Shown here in pieces: positions 1 to 8,127 of a stretch of 17,568 nt of DNA. The position numbers and the translations under genes are program-made. The notes beneath the pieces are model-generated. The model ran no database searches. It was not told where the DNA came from and saw only the letters and a list, made by a program, of their open reading frames with translations. The DNA comes from an uncultured Erythrobacteraceae bacterium (GTDB taxonomy: Bacteria > Pseudomonadota > Alphaproteobacteria > Sphingomonadales > Sphingomonadaceae): NCBI GenBank assembly GCA_946482075.1, contig CAMLQG010000079.1:1-17568 (forward strand), given 5' to 3'. Every line of letters starts with the position of its first letter. Within the stretch, counting starts at the first letter, position 1.

Positions 1-1045
1 CGTTCCGTCCGTCGAGAATGCAACGGTACGGACCCAGCAGATCGCTGATGGACGCGAAGACGCGCTGCTCGGTCTCGTTGAGGCTGAGCTTGTCGACCGA
101 ATCGTAGGAACTGGGCACTTCATGGCTGAGCTTGCGCTGCATCGTCCTGCGGGTCAGCGCTTCCAGTCCGCGAACCGCGACATAGGCCCTGCCGATCTGC
201 TCGGCAGCGCGATCCGGCAGATATCCTCCCGTATCGGCGTGAGCCCGGAGCTCGCCGATCGCTTCGTCAACCGCGACGCTGTATTCCACTGCGCGGCGCA
301 AGGTGAACGACCCGCGCTCATGGCTCAGAGTGTCCTGCGCGATCGTCCACCCGGCATTGAGTTCGCCGATAAGGTTTGTCCGGGGAACGATCACATCGTC
401 GAAGAAGACTTCGCAGAACTCGCTGTCGCCGGTCATCTGCACGAGCGGCCGAACCCTAATTCCCGGCGATGCCATATCGACGATGATGTAGCTTATTCCC
501 TTGTGGCGCGGGAGTTCCGCGTCCGTGCGAGCAAGCAAGGCGCACCAACGCGCCTTGTGCGCCCATGACGTCCAGATCTTCTGGCCGTTGACGATGAAGC
601 GATCACCCTCCGGGCGGGCCGACGTCCGCAGGGAAGCCAGGTCCGAACCCGCTTCCGGTTCGGAAAACCCCTGGCACCACAATTCCTCGCCCGAAAGGAG
701 AGGCGGCAGGAACTTGCGCCGCTGCTCCTCCGTCCCGAAAGCATCTATCGACGGACCGACCACGTCGAGCCCGATCAATCCGATCGGCATCGGCGCACCG
801 GCGCGGGCCAGTTCCTCCGAAACCACCAATTGATGCAACGGCGTCAGTCCCTGGCCGCCGGATGCGCGCGACCAGGCTATCCCCACCCACCCGGCGGCAT
901 ACAGCTCTCCCTGCCAAGCTCTCAGAACCTCGACCTTGCTGTCGAGATCGAGCGGAACGGCCGGAAGCCGCGCAGTCGAAAGCCATGAGCGAATATCGCG
1001 CCGATACTCGTCCAGCGCCTTGTCAGAGCGGATCTCGCTCTCCAT
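1..1045 (-). CDS. Acyl-CoA dehydrogenase, FadE type (3' end beyond window)
   Basis: FAD-dependent alpha,beta-desaturation of an acyl-CoA. The minus-strand frame is open from ATG at 1045 to the left edge, giving 348 visible residues with no stop, so the C-terminus is missing. The N-terminal helical domain covers about residues 8-120. The acyl-CoA dehydrogenase middle-domain signature GFSEPEAGSDLASL lies near residues 126-139, followed by VNGQKIWTSWAHKA (about 152-165) and the start of the C-terminal helical domain (HERGSFTLRR). The start lies 5 nt after the stop of the crotonase-family gene, and GGGACG serves as ribosome site, so it is the last visible gene of the operon. The best fit is the FadE group often used for sterol, terpenoid or other branched side chains; this is a family impression. 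The catalytic base cannot be judged from the truncated sequence. Confidence 0.9.
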   Translation of the reverse strand, partial: MESEIRSDKALDEYRRDIRSWLSTARLPAVPLDLDSKVEVLRAWQGELYAAGWVGIAWSRASGGQGLTPLHQLVVSEELARAGAPMPIGLIGLDVVGPSIDAFGTEEQRRKFLPPLLSGEELWCQGFSEPEAGSDLASLRTSARPEGDRFIVNGQKIWTSWAHKARWCALLARTDAELPRHKGISYIIVDMASPGIRVRPLVQMTGDSEFCEVFFDDVIVPRTNLIGELNAGWTIAQDTLSHERGSFTLRRAVEYSVAVDEAIGELRAHADTGGYLPDRAAEQIGRAYVAVRGLEALTRRTMQRKLSHEVPSSYDSVDKLSLNETEQRVFASISDLLGPYRCILDGRN

Positions 1046-1050
1046 GGCGT

Positions 1051-1821
1051 TCAGCGTCCCGTGTAGCGGGGTTCCCGCTTCTCGAAGAAGGCGGCGACAG
1101 CCTCCTTAGCGTCGGGATAACCGCAGAGTTCGGCCGTGAGCGTCTGTTCAAACTGATAGCCGGACCGCAGATCCATATATTCGATCTGGTTCAAGCTCCG
1201 CTTGCAGATGCGAATGGCGACCGGGCTGTGGCGCGCAATCCTTGCGGCCAGAGCGTGCGCTTCTTCCAGCAGTTGATCGTCTGGAACCACGCTCACTATT
1301 CCGCCGTAGGGCTTGAGCTCTTCCGCAGTGAGGAAATCGGCCGTGAAGTGCATGCGACGCACCACGCCCTGGGGAACGATGCGGGAAAGGTGCTTCGCCC
1401 CGCCCATCGCGCCGACCTGAATTTCGGGCAAGCTGAAGCGCGCGCTTTCACCGGCGATGACCATATCGCAGGACCCCGCCAAGGCAACGCCCGTCCCGAC
1501 CGCGACGCCGCGCACCGCAGCGATGACGGGCAAGGCACAATCATAGATCGCGTTGAACGCGTCGCGCACCTGGAGCATCCGGAGCGGGGAATTGTCCGGT
1601 GTCATGGTGGCGAATTCGCTGAGATCGTTGCCGCCGCAGAAGTGCTTGCCTTCGCCCGTCAGGATCACCACGCGCGCGTCCGGTTCAAGGTCGCGAATGG
1701 CGCTGAACGCGCGCTTGATCTCGTTATACATGGGAAGGCTGATCGCATTCACGGGCGGGCGTTTCATCGTGACGGTCGCCACATGGTCCTGCGTGGAGAT
1801 CGAGAGGAATTCAAAGCTCAT
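1051..1821 (-). CDS. Enoyl-CoA hydratase/isomerase (crotonase) family protein
   Basis: 256-residue crotonase-fold protein, usual length for the family. The start at 1821 is preceded by AGGAG and begins MSFEFLSIST, which matches crotonase N-termini; an upstream in-frame extension would run into the thiolase gene and cross the operator. Oxyanion-hole elements are present: HFCGGNDLSEF (60-70) and RGVAVGTGVALAGSCD (104-119). Canonical hydratases use two glutamates. The second is kept (E133 in SLPEIQVG), but the position of the first is alanine (A113), so simple hydration may not be its reaction. Isomerase, hydrolase or C-C cleavage activities occur in crotonases with one acid. It is separated from the thiolase upstream by 65 nt that carry an operator-like palindrome, and is followed 5 nt later by an acyl-CoA dehydrogenase. 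Family certain, reaction uncertain. Confidence 0.9.
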   Translation of the reverse strand: MSFEFLSISTQDHVATVTMKRPPVNAISLPMYNEIKRAFSAIRDLEPDARVVILTGEGKHFCGGNDLSEFATMTPDNSPLRMLQVRDAFNAIYDCALPVIAAVRGVAVGTGVALAGSCDMVIAGESARFSLPEIQVGAMGGAKHLSRIVPQGVVRRMHFTADFLTAEELKPYGGIVSVVPDDQLLEEAHALAARIARHSPVAIRICKRSLNQIEYMDLRSGYQFEQTLTAELCGYPDAKEAVAAFFEKREPRYTGR

Positions 1822-1833
1822 ATCTGCTCCTAT

Positions 1834-1851
1834 AGCCCGACCGGTCGGTTT
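1834..1851 (-). promoter_or_regulatory. Operator-like palindrome upstream of crotonase gene
   Basis: Contains a perfect 12-bp palindrome CCGACCGGTCGG at 1837-1848, centred about 21 nt upstream of the crotonase start. On the gene strand the site reads AAACCGACCGGTCGGGCT. The core is identical to the site upstream of the TonB-dependent receptor and related to the sites before the P450, both SnoaL-like genes and the MaoC gene. It probably binds a TetR-family repressor (inference). A TATA-like CTATAG follows directly on the gene strand, so it may control an internal promoter for the crotonase/dehydrogenase pair. Confidence 0.6.
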
Positions 1852-1886
1852 ATGGCCGGCCAAAATATTCCCTGAGGCGGTTCTTG

Positions 1887-3059
1887 TCAGAGAACCTCGA
1901 ACAAGCCAGCCGCGCCCATGCCGCCGCCAACGCACATCGTTACCACGACATGCTTCGCGCCGCTTTGCTTGCCGGCAAGCAAAGCGTGCCCCACCATGCG
2001 CGCGCCCGACATGCCATAAGGATGGCCGATCGAAATCGCGCCGCCATGGATGTTGAGGCGGTCGTCCGGAATCCCCAGCCTGTCCTGGCAGTAGAGCACC
2101 TGGACCGCGAACGCCTCGTTCAGTTCCCACAAACCGATGTCGTCGATCTTCAATCCGAACCGTTCCAGAAGCCGGGGAACAGCGAAGACCGGTCCGATGC
2201 CCATTTCATCCGGCTCCGTGCCGGCCACAGCCATGCCGATGTAGCGGCCGAGCGGCGTGAGCCCTCGCCTGGCCGCAAGTCCGGCTTCCATGACCACACA
2301 TGCCGATGCGCCGTCCGACATCTGGCTGGCATTGCCCGCCGTTATCGTGCCGCCATCGAAGACGGGCTTGAGCGACGCCAGCCCCTCCGCGGTAGTGTCG
2401 GGCCTGTTTCCCTCATCCCGACCGAGCGTGACTTCCTTCATCGAAGTCTCACCGGTAGCCTTGTCCGTCACCGCCATATTCGCCGTCACCGGCACGATCT
2501 CCGCATCGAAGACGCCCTCGGCCTGCGCTTTCGCCGTCAATTGCTGAGACCGCAGCGCATAGGCATCCTGCCGCTCCCGATCGATCTCATAACGCCGGGC
2601 CACCACCTCGGCGGTCTGCAACATCGGCATGTAGATATCCGGCACCATCGCGACCAGCTCCGGGTCGGGCGCGACCCTGAGCTCCGGGGTCTGGACCATC
2701 GAAATGGATTCCACCCCCCCTGCCACCACGACATCCATCCGATCGACGATCACCTGCTTGGCCGCCGTCGCAATGGCATCGAGGCCGGAAGCGCATTGGC
2801 GGTCGATCGACATGCCGGCCACGCCCACGGGCAGTCCCGCGCGCAAAGCCGCAGTCCGGCCGATCGTGTATTGCACCCCCTGCTGCAAGGCCGCCCCGAG
2901 GACGCAATCCTGTACTTCATCCGGATCGATGCCGGCCCGTTCCACTGCCGCCCGAACGGCATGGGCCGCAAGCGTGGGAGACGGCGTGGCGTTGAACGCG
3001 CCGCGATAGGCACGCCCCATCGGCGTGCGGGCGGTGGATATGATGACGGCGTCGCGCAT
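1887..3059 (-). CDS. Acetyl-CoA acyltransferase (thiolase)
   Basis: 390-residue type II thiolase, full length. It performs thiolytic cleavage of a 3-ketoacyl-CoA with CoA. The catalytic set is complete: nucleophile C89 in [15 protein letters not shown] at 314-318, H346 in [12 protein letters not shown] and C376 in [11 protein letters not shown]. The start at 3059 is preceded by GAGGAGA with good spacing. It lies 18 nt after the stop of the acyl-CoA dehydrogenase gene, so the two are co-transcribed. The [10 protein letters not shown] variant of the usual GHPxGxSGAR motif does not remove a catalytic residue. It probably releases acetyl- or propionyl-CoA in rounds where the beta carbon can be oxidised to a ketone, complementing the Ltp-type aldolase in the same operon (inference). 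Confidence 0.95.
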   Translation of the reverse strand: MRDAVIISTARTPMGRAYRGAFNATPSPTLAAHAVRAAVERAGIDPDEVQDCVLGAALQQGVQYTIGRTAALRAGLPVGVAGMSIDRQCASGLDAIATAAKQVIVDRMDVVVAGGVESISMVQTPELRVAPDPELVAMVPDIYMPMLQTAEVVARRYEIDRERQDAYALRSQQLTAKAQAEGVFDAEIVPVTANMAVTDKATGETSMKEVTLGRDEGNRPDTTAEGLASLKPVFDGGTITAGNASQMSDGASACVVMEAGLAARRGLTPLGRYIGMAVAGTEPDEMGIGPVFAVPRLLERFGLKIDDIGLWELNEAFAVQVLYCQDRLGIPDDRLNIHGGAISIGHPYGMSGARMVGHALLAGKQSGAKHVVVTMCVGGGMGAAGLFEVL

Positions 3060-3077
3060 CGCGCGTTCTCCTCTGAT

Positions 3078-4304
3078 CTAGCTAAGCTGCGGACTGGCCA
3101 GGTTCTGATATTTCTTGAGTTCGAGCCGTGCGATCGAGCGCAAATGCACTTCGTCGGGCCCGTCGGCGATACGCAGCGCGCGCGACAGGGCATAGAGGCG
3201 CGCGAGCGGCACGTCCTCCGTCACGCCTGCAGCGCCGAACGCCTGAATGGCCCGATCGAGGACCCGGTGCGCCACCCCCATGGCACTGACCTTGATCGCA
3301 GCGACTTCCATCCGCGCCGCTCGATTGCCCACGGTATCCATCAGCCAAGCTGCGCGCAGGACCATCAGGCGCGCCTCCTCGATCTCGATCCGGCTGCGGG
3401 CGATCCATTCCCGGATCACGCCCTGTTCCGACAAGGGCCCTCCGAACGCATCCCGCGCGATCACGCGCTTCGTCATGAGTTCGAGCGCTCGCTCGGCCAT
3501 GCCGATCGCCCGCATGCCGTAATGCATCCGGCCCGGCCCCAGCCGTCCCTGCGCGAGCGCGAAGCCTTCCCCTTCCTTGCCGAGAAGGTATCGCGCCGGA
3601 ACACGCACGTTCTCGAACACCATCTCCCCGTGCCCCATCCGGTCGGTATAGCCGAAATAGGTCAGATCTCGCGAAATGTGGATGCCGGGAGTGTTCCTGG
3701 GGACCAGCAACATGCTCTGGCGCCGGTACGGTTCCGCATCGGGACCCGTGACTCCCATGACCACCACCAGCCTGCAAGCGGGATCGAGTATGCCGGAGCC
3801 GAACCATTTGCGGCCATTGACCACATATTGGTCGCCTTCCCGATCGATGCGGGTGCGTATGTTCGACGCATCCGAACTTGCCACATCGGGCTCGGTCATC
3901 GCGAAGGTCGATTTCGTCTCGCCCGAAAGCAGGGGCTCCAGAAATTCCCTTTGCTGCTCGGGCGTTCCAAACAGAGCCAGCAATTCCATGTTGCCCGTAT
4001 CGGGTGCGGCGCAGTTGAAGACCTCGTTGCCGATCAACGAGCGACCCATCTCTTCCGCGACCGGCGCATATTCGAGATTGCTTAGCCCGGCGCCGAAATC
4101 GCCATGCGTCATGGCTAGGTTCCACAAGCCGTCCGCCCGCGCTCCCGCTTTCAGTTCCTTCAGAATAGCCGGAAGCTGATGGAAATCGCCTTGCTCCCGC
4201 AATTGCCGCTCATAGATCGGCTCCGCCGGTATCACATGATCGTTCATGTAACCCCGGACGCGAGCGACCAATTCGCGTGTTCTGTCAGTATATCCGAAAT
4301 CCAA
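3078..4304 (-). CDS. Acyl-CoA dehydrogenase, ACAD10/11-like
   Basis: 408-residue acyl-CoA dehydrogenase of normal length. It has an N-terminal helical domain, then TFAMTEPDVASSDASNI (about 133-149), VNGRKWFGSGI, GPGRMHYGMR at the start of the C-terminal domain, and ADGPDEVHLRSIARLELKKY near the C-terminus. The last motif is typical of the ACAD10/11-like branch, where an Asp (D381 here) sits at the place of the catalytic Glu of medium-chain enzymes; that assignment is from memory of the family. The start is TTG at 4304: an in-frame stop lies just upstream, GAGG is 5 nt before it, and the next ATG (residue 20) would cut the first helix. It is separated from the DUF35 gene by 61 nt and followed by the thiolase after 18 nt. 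It probably desaturates a long or branched acyl-CoA. Confidence 0.93.
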   Translation of the reverse strand: MDFGYTDRTRELVARVRGYMNDHVIPAEPIYERQLREQGDFHQLPAILKELKAGARADGLWNLAMTHGDFGAGLSNLEYAPVAEEMGRSLIGNEVFNCAAPDTGNMELLALFGTPEQQREFLEPLLSGETKSTFAMTEPDVASSDASNIRTRIDREGDQYVVNGRKWFGSGILDPACRLVVVMGVTGPDAEPYRRQSMLLVPRNTPGIHISRDLTYFGYTDRMGHGEMVFENVRVPARYLLGKEGEGFALAQGRLGPGRMHYGMRAIGMAERALELMTKRVIARDAFGGPLSEQGVIREWIARSRIEIEEARLMVLRAAWLMDTVGNRAARMEVAAIKVSAMGVAHRVLDRAIQAFGAAGVTEDVPLARLYALSRALRIADGPDEVHLRSIARLELKKYQNLASPQLS

Positions 4305-4365
4305 GACCGCCTCGTGGTTATGATCTCAAGTCGACGCGCATGCCTGTACGGCGCTGCTGCAAGTG

Positions 4366-4824
4366 TCAGCCGGCCGAATGATCCCTCGCCTTGCAAAGGC
4401 GCCCGGCGGGCACGAGACGGCCCGCCACCTTGGTCGATCCGATGTCGACCCGCATTCCGACCGCTGCCGAAAGGGCGTCCTCCCCCTCGATCAGGACGGG
4501 AAAGCGCACATCCGGCCAACGATCGAGCGCGACGATACCCGTGGCGTATCCTTCCGGCCGGCGCAGCGCACGGGCGGGCCTGTGCCGAGGGTTTTCGCCC
4601 TGTACGAAGACCACGCTCGCGAGCGCCCCCCCCTCGCCGACCGAGGCCCAGAACAGCTGCGCCGAACCACAATGAGGACAGCGCATGCGGGGCGGAAAAC
4701 AGCCTCCCGAACAGCTGCCGCATTCCTGGACATGCCATCCCTGCGGCCCGGCGCCGAGCTCGGCGAAATCGGCGGCCATCGCCTGTGTGCCGGCATCGAC
4801 CCGGCATGGGATCGTACCGCTCAT
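4366..4824 (-). CDS. DUF35 zinc-ribbon/OB-fold protein, partner of Ltp-type aldolase
   Basis: 152 residues. A rubredoxin-like zinc ribbon is visible as C35-x2-C38 and C49-x2-C52 (ECGSCSGGCFPPRMRCPHCG), followed by an OB-fold region from about 60 to 145. DUF35 proteins bind thiolase-fold Ltp/aldolase partners; in actinobacterial steroid degradation the DUF35 domain of ChsH2 is needed by the Ltp2 retro-aldolase. The start at 4824 overlaps the stop of the Ltp-type gene by the 4-nt ATGA, with AGGAGGG upstream, implying translational coupling and stoichiometric assembly. Unlike ChsH2 there is no MaoC domain fused; the MaoC partners are separate genes of the same operon. Confident in family and partner; the reaction follows from the partner. 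Confidence 0.88.
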   Translation of the reverse strand: MSGTIPCRVDAGTQAMAADFAELGAGPQGWHVQECGSCSGGCFPPRMRCPHCGSAQLFWASVGEGGALASVVFVQGENPRHRPARALRRPEGYATGIVALDRWPDVRFPVLIEGEDALSAAVGMRVDIGSTKVAGRLVPAGRLCKARDHSAG

Positions 4825-6002
4825 GCGATTTCCCTCCTGCGGAGAATGGCGCCGGATGTGGGGCCTACCTGCGCCCCCATCACCAAGGCGAGTTCGGCAT
4901 CGGCGACCTGGTTGCAGGCACGGCCGGTGACTTGGCGCGCAGCTTCGACGATATGGCGGAAACCGTGGCTGTAACCGCCCGCGAGATCGCCGCCATTCGT
5001 ATTTGCCGGACAAATTCCGGCTGCACCGAGCGAGCCCGCCTCGGAAACCAGCGCAGCCGCCTCGCCACGCCCGCATAATCTCGTCTCCTCGAGATTATGG
5101 AGAAAGGTGAAACTGGTGCAGTCGTAAAGATGGGCCGTGTCGATGTGCTTCGGCGTCAAACCGGTATTCCGGTACAAGGCGTCAGCCACATGGCGCGCCG
5201 TGCTTTCCTCGGTTCCCGCCAGCACGCGATTTTCGAACCAGGTCATGGGCTGATCATTATGGGATTGCGCCACGGCCGCGATTTCCGCCACGGGGCCGCG
5301 CAGACCCAATTCGCGAGCATGGCAGGCAGTCGTGACGATCACGGCCGCAGCCACGTCTCCGATGGCGAAGTCGTCGAGTTCCGAGAAGGGCCCGATCTGC
5401 GGCGAACGCGCCATATAGTCCTCGATCGGCATCGGCTCCGCGCAGGCTGCATGAGGGTTCCTTGCGGCGTTCGCTCTCATTTGCCCGACGACATGGCCAA
5501 GCGCCTCGCGCGTCGTGCCGTAGCGGGCCGCATGTTCCGCGTAATAGCAGGCGAACGAGTGAAGATACCCGGTCCAACCCACCGGCCGCAGATAATTGAC
5601 CACATCCATGTAATAGGGTCGCGCCTCGTCCGGCATGTTCATCCGCGCGACCCAGTCTTCCCCGACGATGGTACGATAGCACAACACCGCCTTGGCGCCG
5701 CCGGACAAGACCAGCGCCTTGGCCGTATCGATCAGGGCGCAGCCGCTCCCCCCACCGCTGCCGACTTCGAGTCCGAAGCGCAGCTCATCGCAGCGCAAGG
5801 TCGCCGCCAAGCCCTGGAGCGATATCGACGTGTCGTGACTATATTTGAGAATGGCGTCGATCGCGCTCGTCGCGATGCCGGCGTCCTGGCAGGCATCTTC
5901 GATCGCGGCGAGCGTCATCGCTTCCCCGGTGCGGCCCGACCCGCCCGGAGACGGTGGAACTTCGCCCAGCCCCGCCAAGACCGCGACTTGATCCTCACTC
6001 AT
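4821..6002 (-). CDS. Thiolase-fold lipid-transfer/retro-aldolase protein (Ltp type)
   Basis: 393 residues of the non-decarboxylating thiolase-like superfamily (SCP-x/Ltp). The stretch corresponding to the thiolase nucleophile reads EVGSGGGSGCAL (79-90) instead of CASG, so the usual Cys is missing and thiolysis is unlikely. Ltp-type landmarks are HLYDCTSFTF (291-300) and NGGDLAGGYSHGFRH (336-350); Y293 and Y344 are candidate catalytic tyrosines by analogy with Ltp2-type aldolases. In that family the reaction is retro-aldol cleavage of a beta-hydroxyacyl-CoA whose beta carbon cannot become a ketone, releasing a short acyl-CoA and a ketone or aldehyde. ATGA overlaps join it to the acyl-CoA ligase upstream (5999-6002) and the DUF35 gene downstream (4821-4824). 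Lipid transfer alone is the alternative. Confidence 0.88.
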   Translation of the reverse strand: MSEDQVAVLAGLGEVPPSPGGSGRTGEAMTLAAIEDACQDAGIATSAIDAILKYSHDTSISLQGLAATLRCDELRFGLEVGSGGGSGCALIDTAKALVLSGGAKAVLCYRTIVGEDWVARMNMPDEARPYYMDVVNYLRPVGWTGYLHSFACYYAEHAARYGTTREALGHVVGQMRANAARNPHAACAEPMPIEDYMARSPQIGPFSELDDFAIGDVAAAVIVTTACHARELGLRGPVAEIAAVAQSHNDQPMTWFENRVLAGTEESTARHVADALYRNTGLTPKHIDTAHLYDCTSFTFLHNLEETRLCGRGEAAALVSEAGSLGAAGICPANTNGGDLAGGYSHGFRHIVEAARQVTGRACNQVADAELALVMGAQVGPTSGAILRRREIA

Positions 6003-7633
6003 CTCCTATCGCTCCCGTGATGCTCTTCCCACTCTCGTGAAACCGCCGAAAGCCTTTGCGCCTTCAGCTTGATCCCGGCCTGCTCACGGTCCCAGGTCGC
6101 ATCTCCCACGCCTTGCCGGCGCAGTTCGACCTTTCTTACCTTGCCCGTCGGTGTCCGCGGCAGATCGGTGACGAATTCCACATAACGGGGGACCATGTAG
6201 TGCGGCATGCGCGGCACCAGGAATGCGATCAGCTGCTCGCCCGAGAGCCGGGCCCCGTCGCAAAGCTGGGCGAACACCATCACCTCGTCTTCCGAATTTT
6301 CCGATGAGACGGCAACGGCTGCGGCATCCAGGACATCGGGATGCGCAATCACTTCGAGCTCGACCTCCAGCGAGGAGATATTCTCACCGCGCCGCCGGAT
6401 GGAATCCTTGTTTCGATCGACATAGGTGAATGTGCCGTCCGGCCGGCGCGAAACGATATCCCCCGTGTGAAACCACCCGTTGCGCCATGCATCCGCCGTC
6501 GCTTCCGGCATTCCCAGATAGCCATGCGTGATCACCCATGGCCTGCGATGGCGCACCACCATCTGTCCGGCGGTGCCATCCGGCACTTCCATGTCGAATT
6601 CATCGACGACACGGATTTCCCACTCCGCGGAGGTCTCCCGCCCCAGTCCCGTGAGCTTCTCGCCGATATTGGCTCGCAAGGGGCCCGGCACTTCGCTCAT
6701 GCCGAAACCCGCCCATAGCTCTACACCGAACCGTTGGGCGAAATCCGGCCAGGAGTTCATCCAAGGCGTGGCGAGTGCAATTCTGAGCGGGCTGCCGGCA
6801 TCCCCGGGCCGTGCGGGCTCCTGCAGAAGAAAATTGGCCATCGCCCCGACCATGGTACAGGTCGTCGCACCCAGATGCTCGACATCGCCCCAGAAGCTGT
6901 GCGTATCGAACCTATGCGGTACGGCAAGGGAAGCGCCGACGGTGAGCGCCCAGAACACCCATCCGGTTCCGCCCACGTGAAACAAGGGAAGCAATATCAA
7001 GCTCCGGTCATCGGGACCAAGATCGCCGACGCTGAACCACTCGGCATAGGACGCGTGATGCAGATAGGAGCAGCGCACGCCTTTCGACGGGCCGGTCGTT
7101 CCCGATGTGAAAATCACCACCATATCGTCGGACGGCAAGCGCCGGCATTCCGGAGGCAACGGAGCGGATGACGCGGCTTCCAGATCCCGCCACGATCGCC
7201 GTTCACATCCCCCTTCAGGCGCGGCATCCTCCCCGCCACCGACGACGATCAGAAGTCGCAATTTCGACAGTTCCAGCCCCTCGAGATGCTCGACAAGTTC
7301 GGTATGGACTATCAGGACTTCCGCCTGCGACAGGCTCAGCGCGTGTTCGAGCAGACGCCCCCGATAGGCCACGTTCATCGGCACTTGGGTAGCGCCCGCC
7401 AGATTGACACCGAACAACGCCAGCAGCGCTTCGGGCCCGTTGGGCAACCAGGACGCGACATAGTCACCGGGCCGCACGCCGATATCCCGCAGACCGTTGG
7501 CCACAGAGCGCGCCAGATCCAAGGTTTCACGCCAGGTCCAGGAGAACTCCGGGAAAGCCGCAAAGATCTTGTCGGGCGTGCGCTCGGCATGCCATCCGAG
7601 CAATTCCACCGTTGTAGCGCCAACCGCCTCCAT
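5999..7633 (-). CDS. Acyl-CoA ligase (AMP-binding, ANL superfamily)
   Basis: 544 residues, ATP-dependent formation of an acyl-CoA from a carboxylic acid through an acyl-adenylate. The P-loop-like motif FTSGTTGPSKG lies at 175-185. AGFGMSEV, GWFHTGDI and the hinge DRNKDSIRRRGENISS mark the adenylation core and the turn into the C-terminal domain. PRTPTGKVRK near 492-501 carries the catalytic lysine, K498. The start at 7633 (MEAVGATTVE) has GGGGGA upstream and lies 5 nt after the stop of the MaoC gene; a longer frame would overlap that gene. The N-terminal half resembles crotonobetaine/carnitine- and cyclohexanecarboxylate-type ligases by eye, but specificity cannot be read. It probably activates the carboxylate produced by P450 or later oxidation and commits it to the CoA pathway encoded around it. 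Confidence 0.93.
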   Translation of the reverse strand: MEAVGATTVELLGWHAERTPDKIFAAFPEFSWTWRETLDLARSVANGLRDIGVRPGDYVASWLPNGPEALLALFGVNLAGATQVPMNVAYRGRLLEHALSLSQAEVLIVHTELVEHLEGLELSKLRLLIVVGGGEDAAPEGGCERRSWRDLEAASSAPLPPECRRLPSDDMVVIFTSGTTGPSKGVRCSYLHHASYAEWFSVGDLGPDDRSLILLPLFHVGGTGWVFWALTVGASLAVPHRFDTHSFWGDVEHLGATTCTMVGAMANFLLQEPARPGDAGSPLRIALATPWMNSWPDFAQRFGVELWAGFGMSEVPGPLRANIGEKLTGLGRETSAEWEIRVVDEFDMEVPDGTAGQMVVRHRRPWVITHGYLGMPEATADAWRNGWFHTGDIVSRRPDGTFTYVDRNKDSIRRRGENISSLEVELEVIAHPDVLDAAAVAVSSENSEDEVMVFAQLCDGARLSGEQLIAFLVPRMPHYMVPRYVEFVTDLPRTPTGKVRKVELRRQGVGDATWDREQAGIKLKAQRLSAVSREWEEHHGSDRR

Positions 7634-7638
7634 GCCGG

Positions 7639-8127
7639 CTATCCCCCCGAGGCCTTGCGCAAGGCCACGCGCGCGGTACCTTCGACGTTGCGGTCGGCAC
7701 CCGAGGAAATCCAGCAATCGAGCTCCACCTCCCCCCATTCTTCGGAAGCGAGATCGCATTGCGAGACCAAGGGGCCCGTAGAGAGGACACACCCCCCGAC
7801 CTCCAGCAGTGATCCGGCAAGATTGAACTTTCGCATCCTGCAATCGAGTTCGAGGAGCCGCCCCTCGATCCCCATCCAGTTCCGCAGCCCAGCCTCCAAC
7901 AGCGCCAGGATCATGGGCGTATTCGCGTAAGGAGCCGGTGCGCCGGACTTCGCGGCCAGAATGGGATCATGGTGGGTGGGAGTGAAATCGCGATTGACGC
8001 CGGCTTCGATGACAAGTCTTTGAAATGTCAGCGGCAACCGGGTCACAGGAATGAGTTCACCGATCCTGGCATCGTCAAGGCGCAGAAAGGGGGGGACCGT
8101 CTGCTTCTGGGCAGCGCTGGTGGTCAT
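7639..8127 (-). CDS. MaoC-like hydratase, catalytic-type hot dog
   Basis: 162 residues, one hot-dog fold. It carries the hydratase-2 type motif NRDFTPTHHDPILAA, with D47 and H52 at the canonical Asp-x4-His spacing of R-specific enoyl-CoA hydratases. Expected activity is addition of water to a 2-enoyl-CoA. The start at 8127 shares an ATGA overlap with the stop of the upstream MaoC-like gene (8124-8127) and has GGGAGGAGG before it. The pair probably forms a heteromer in which each subunit supplies one hot dog, as in ChsH1-ChsH2 of steroid side-chain degradation (known precedent; assignment here is inference). The next gene, the acyl-CoA ligase, begins 5 nt after its stop. Confidence 0.87.
   Translation of the reverse strand: MTTSAAQKQTVPPFLRLDDARIGELIPVTRLPLTFQRLVIEAGVNRDFTPTHHDPILAAKSGAPAPYANTPMILALLEAGLRNWMGIEGRLLELDCRMRKFNLAGSLLEVGGCVLSTGPLVSQCDLASEEWGEVELDCWISSGADRNVEGTARVALRKASGG

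Noticed and set aside
1..1045. Broken or pseudogene acyl-CoA dehydrogenase
   Set aside because: The frame is uninterrupted from 1045 to the edge with conserved motifs in order; it is simply cut by the window.
862..1875. Plus-strand open frame of 337 codons opposite acyl-CoA dehydrogenase and crotonase genes
   Set aside because: Low-complexity translation without motifs, running across the real gene junction and the operator.
3646..3655. Operator half-site-like CGGTCGG stretches inside coding regions (also near 12400)
   Set aside because: Only short matches without the opposite half; they lie within conserved codons of the dehydrogenase and receptor genes.
1884..4085. Long plus-strand open frame of 733 codons opposite thiolase and acyl-CoA dehydrogenase
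   Set aside because: Antisense shadow of GC-rich coding DNA: composition rich in Arg/His/Pro with no family motif, while the minus strand encodes two enzymes with intact catalytic motifs.
4305..4365. Promoter in the gap between DUF35 and acyl-CoA dehydrogenase genes
   Set aside because: 61 nt with no operator-like palindrome or TTGACA-type element; read-through from the upstream genes is sufficient.
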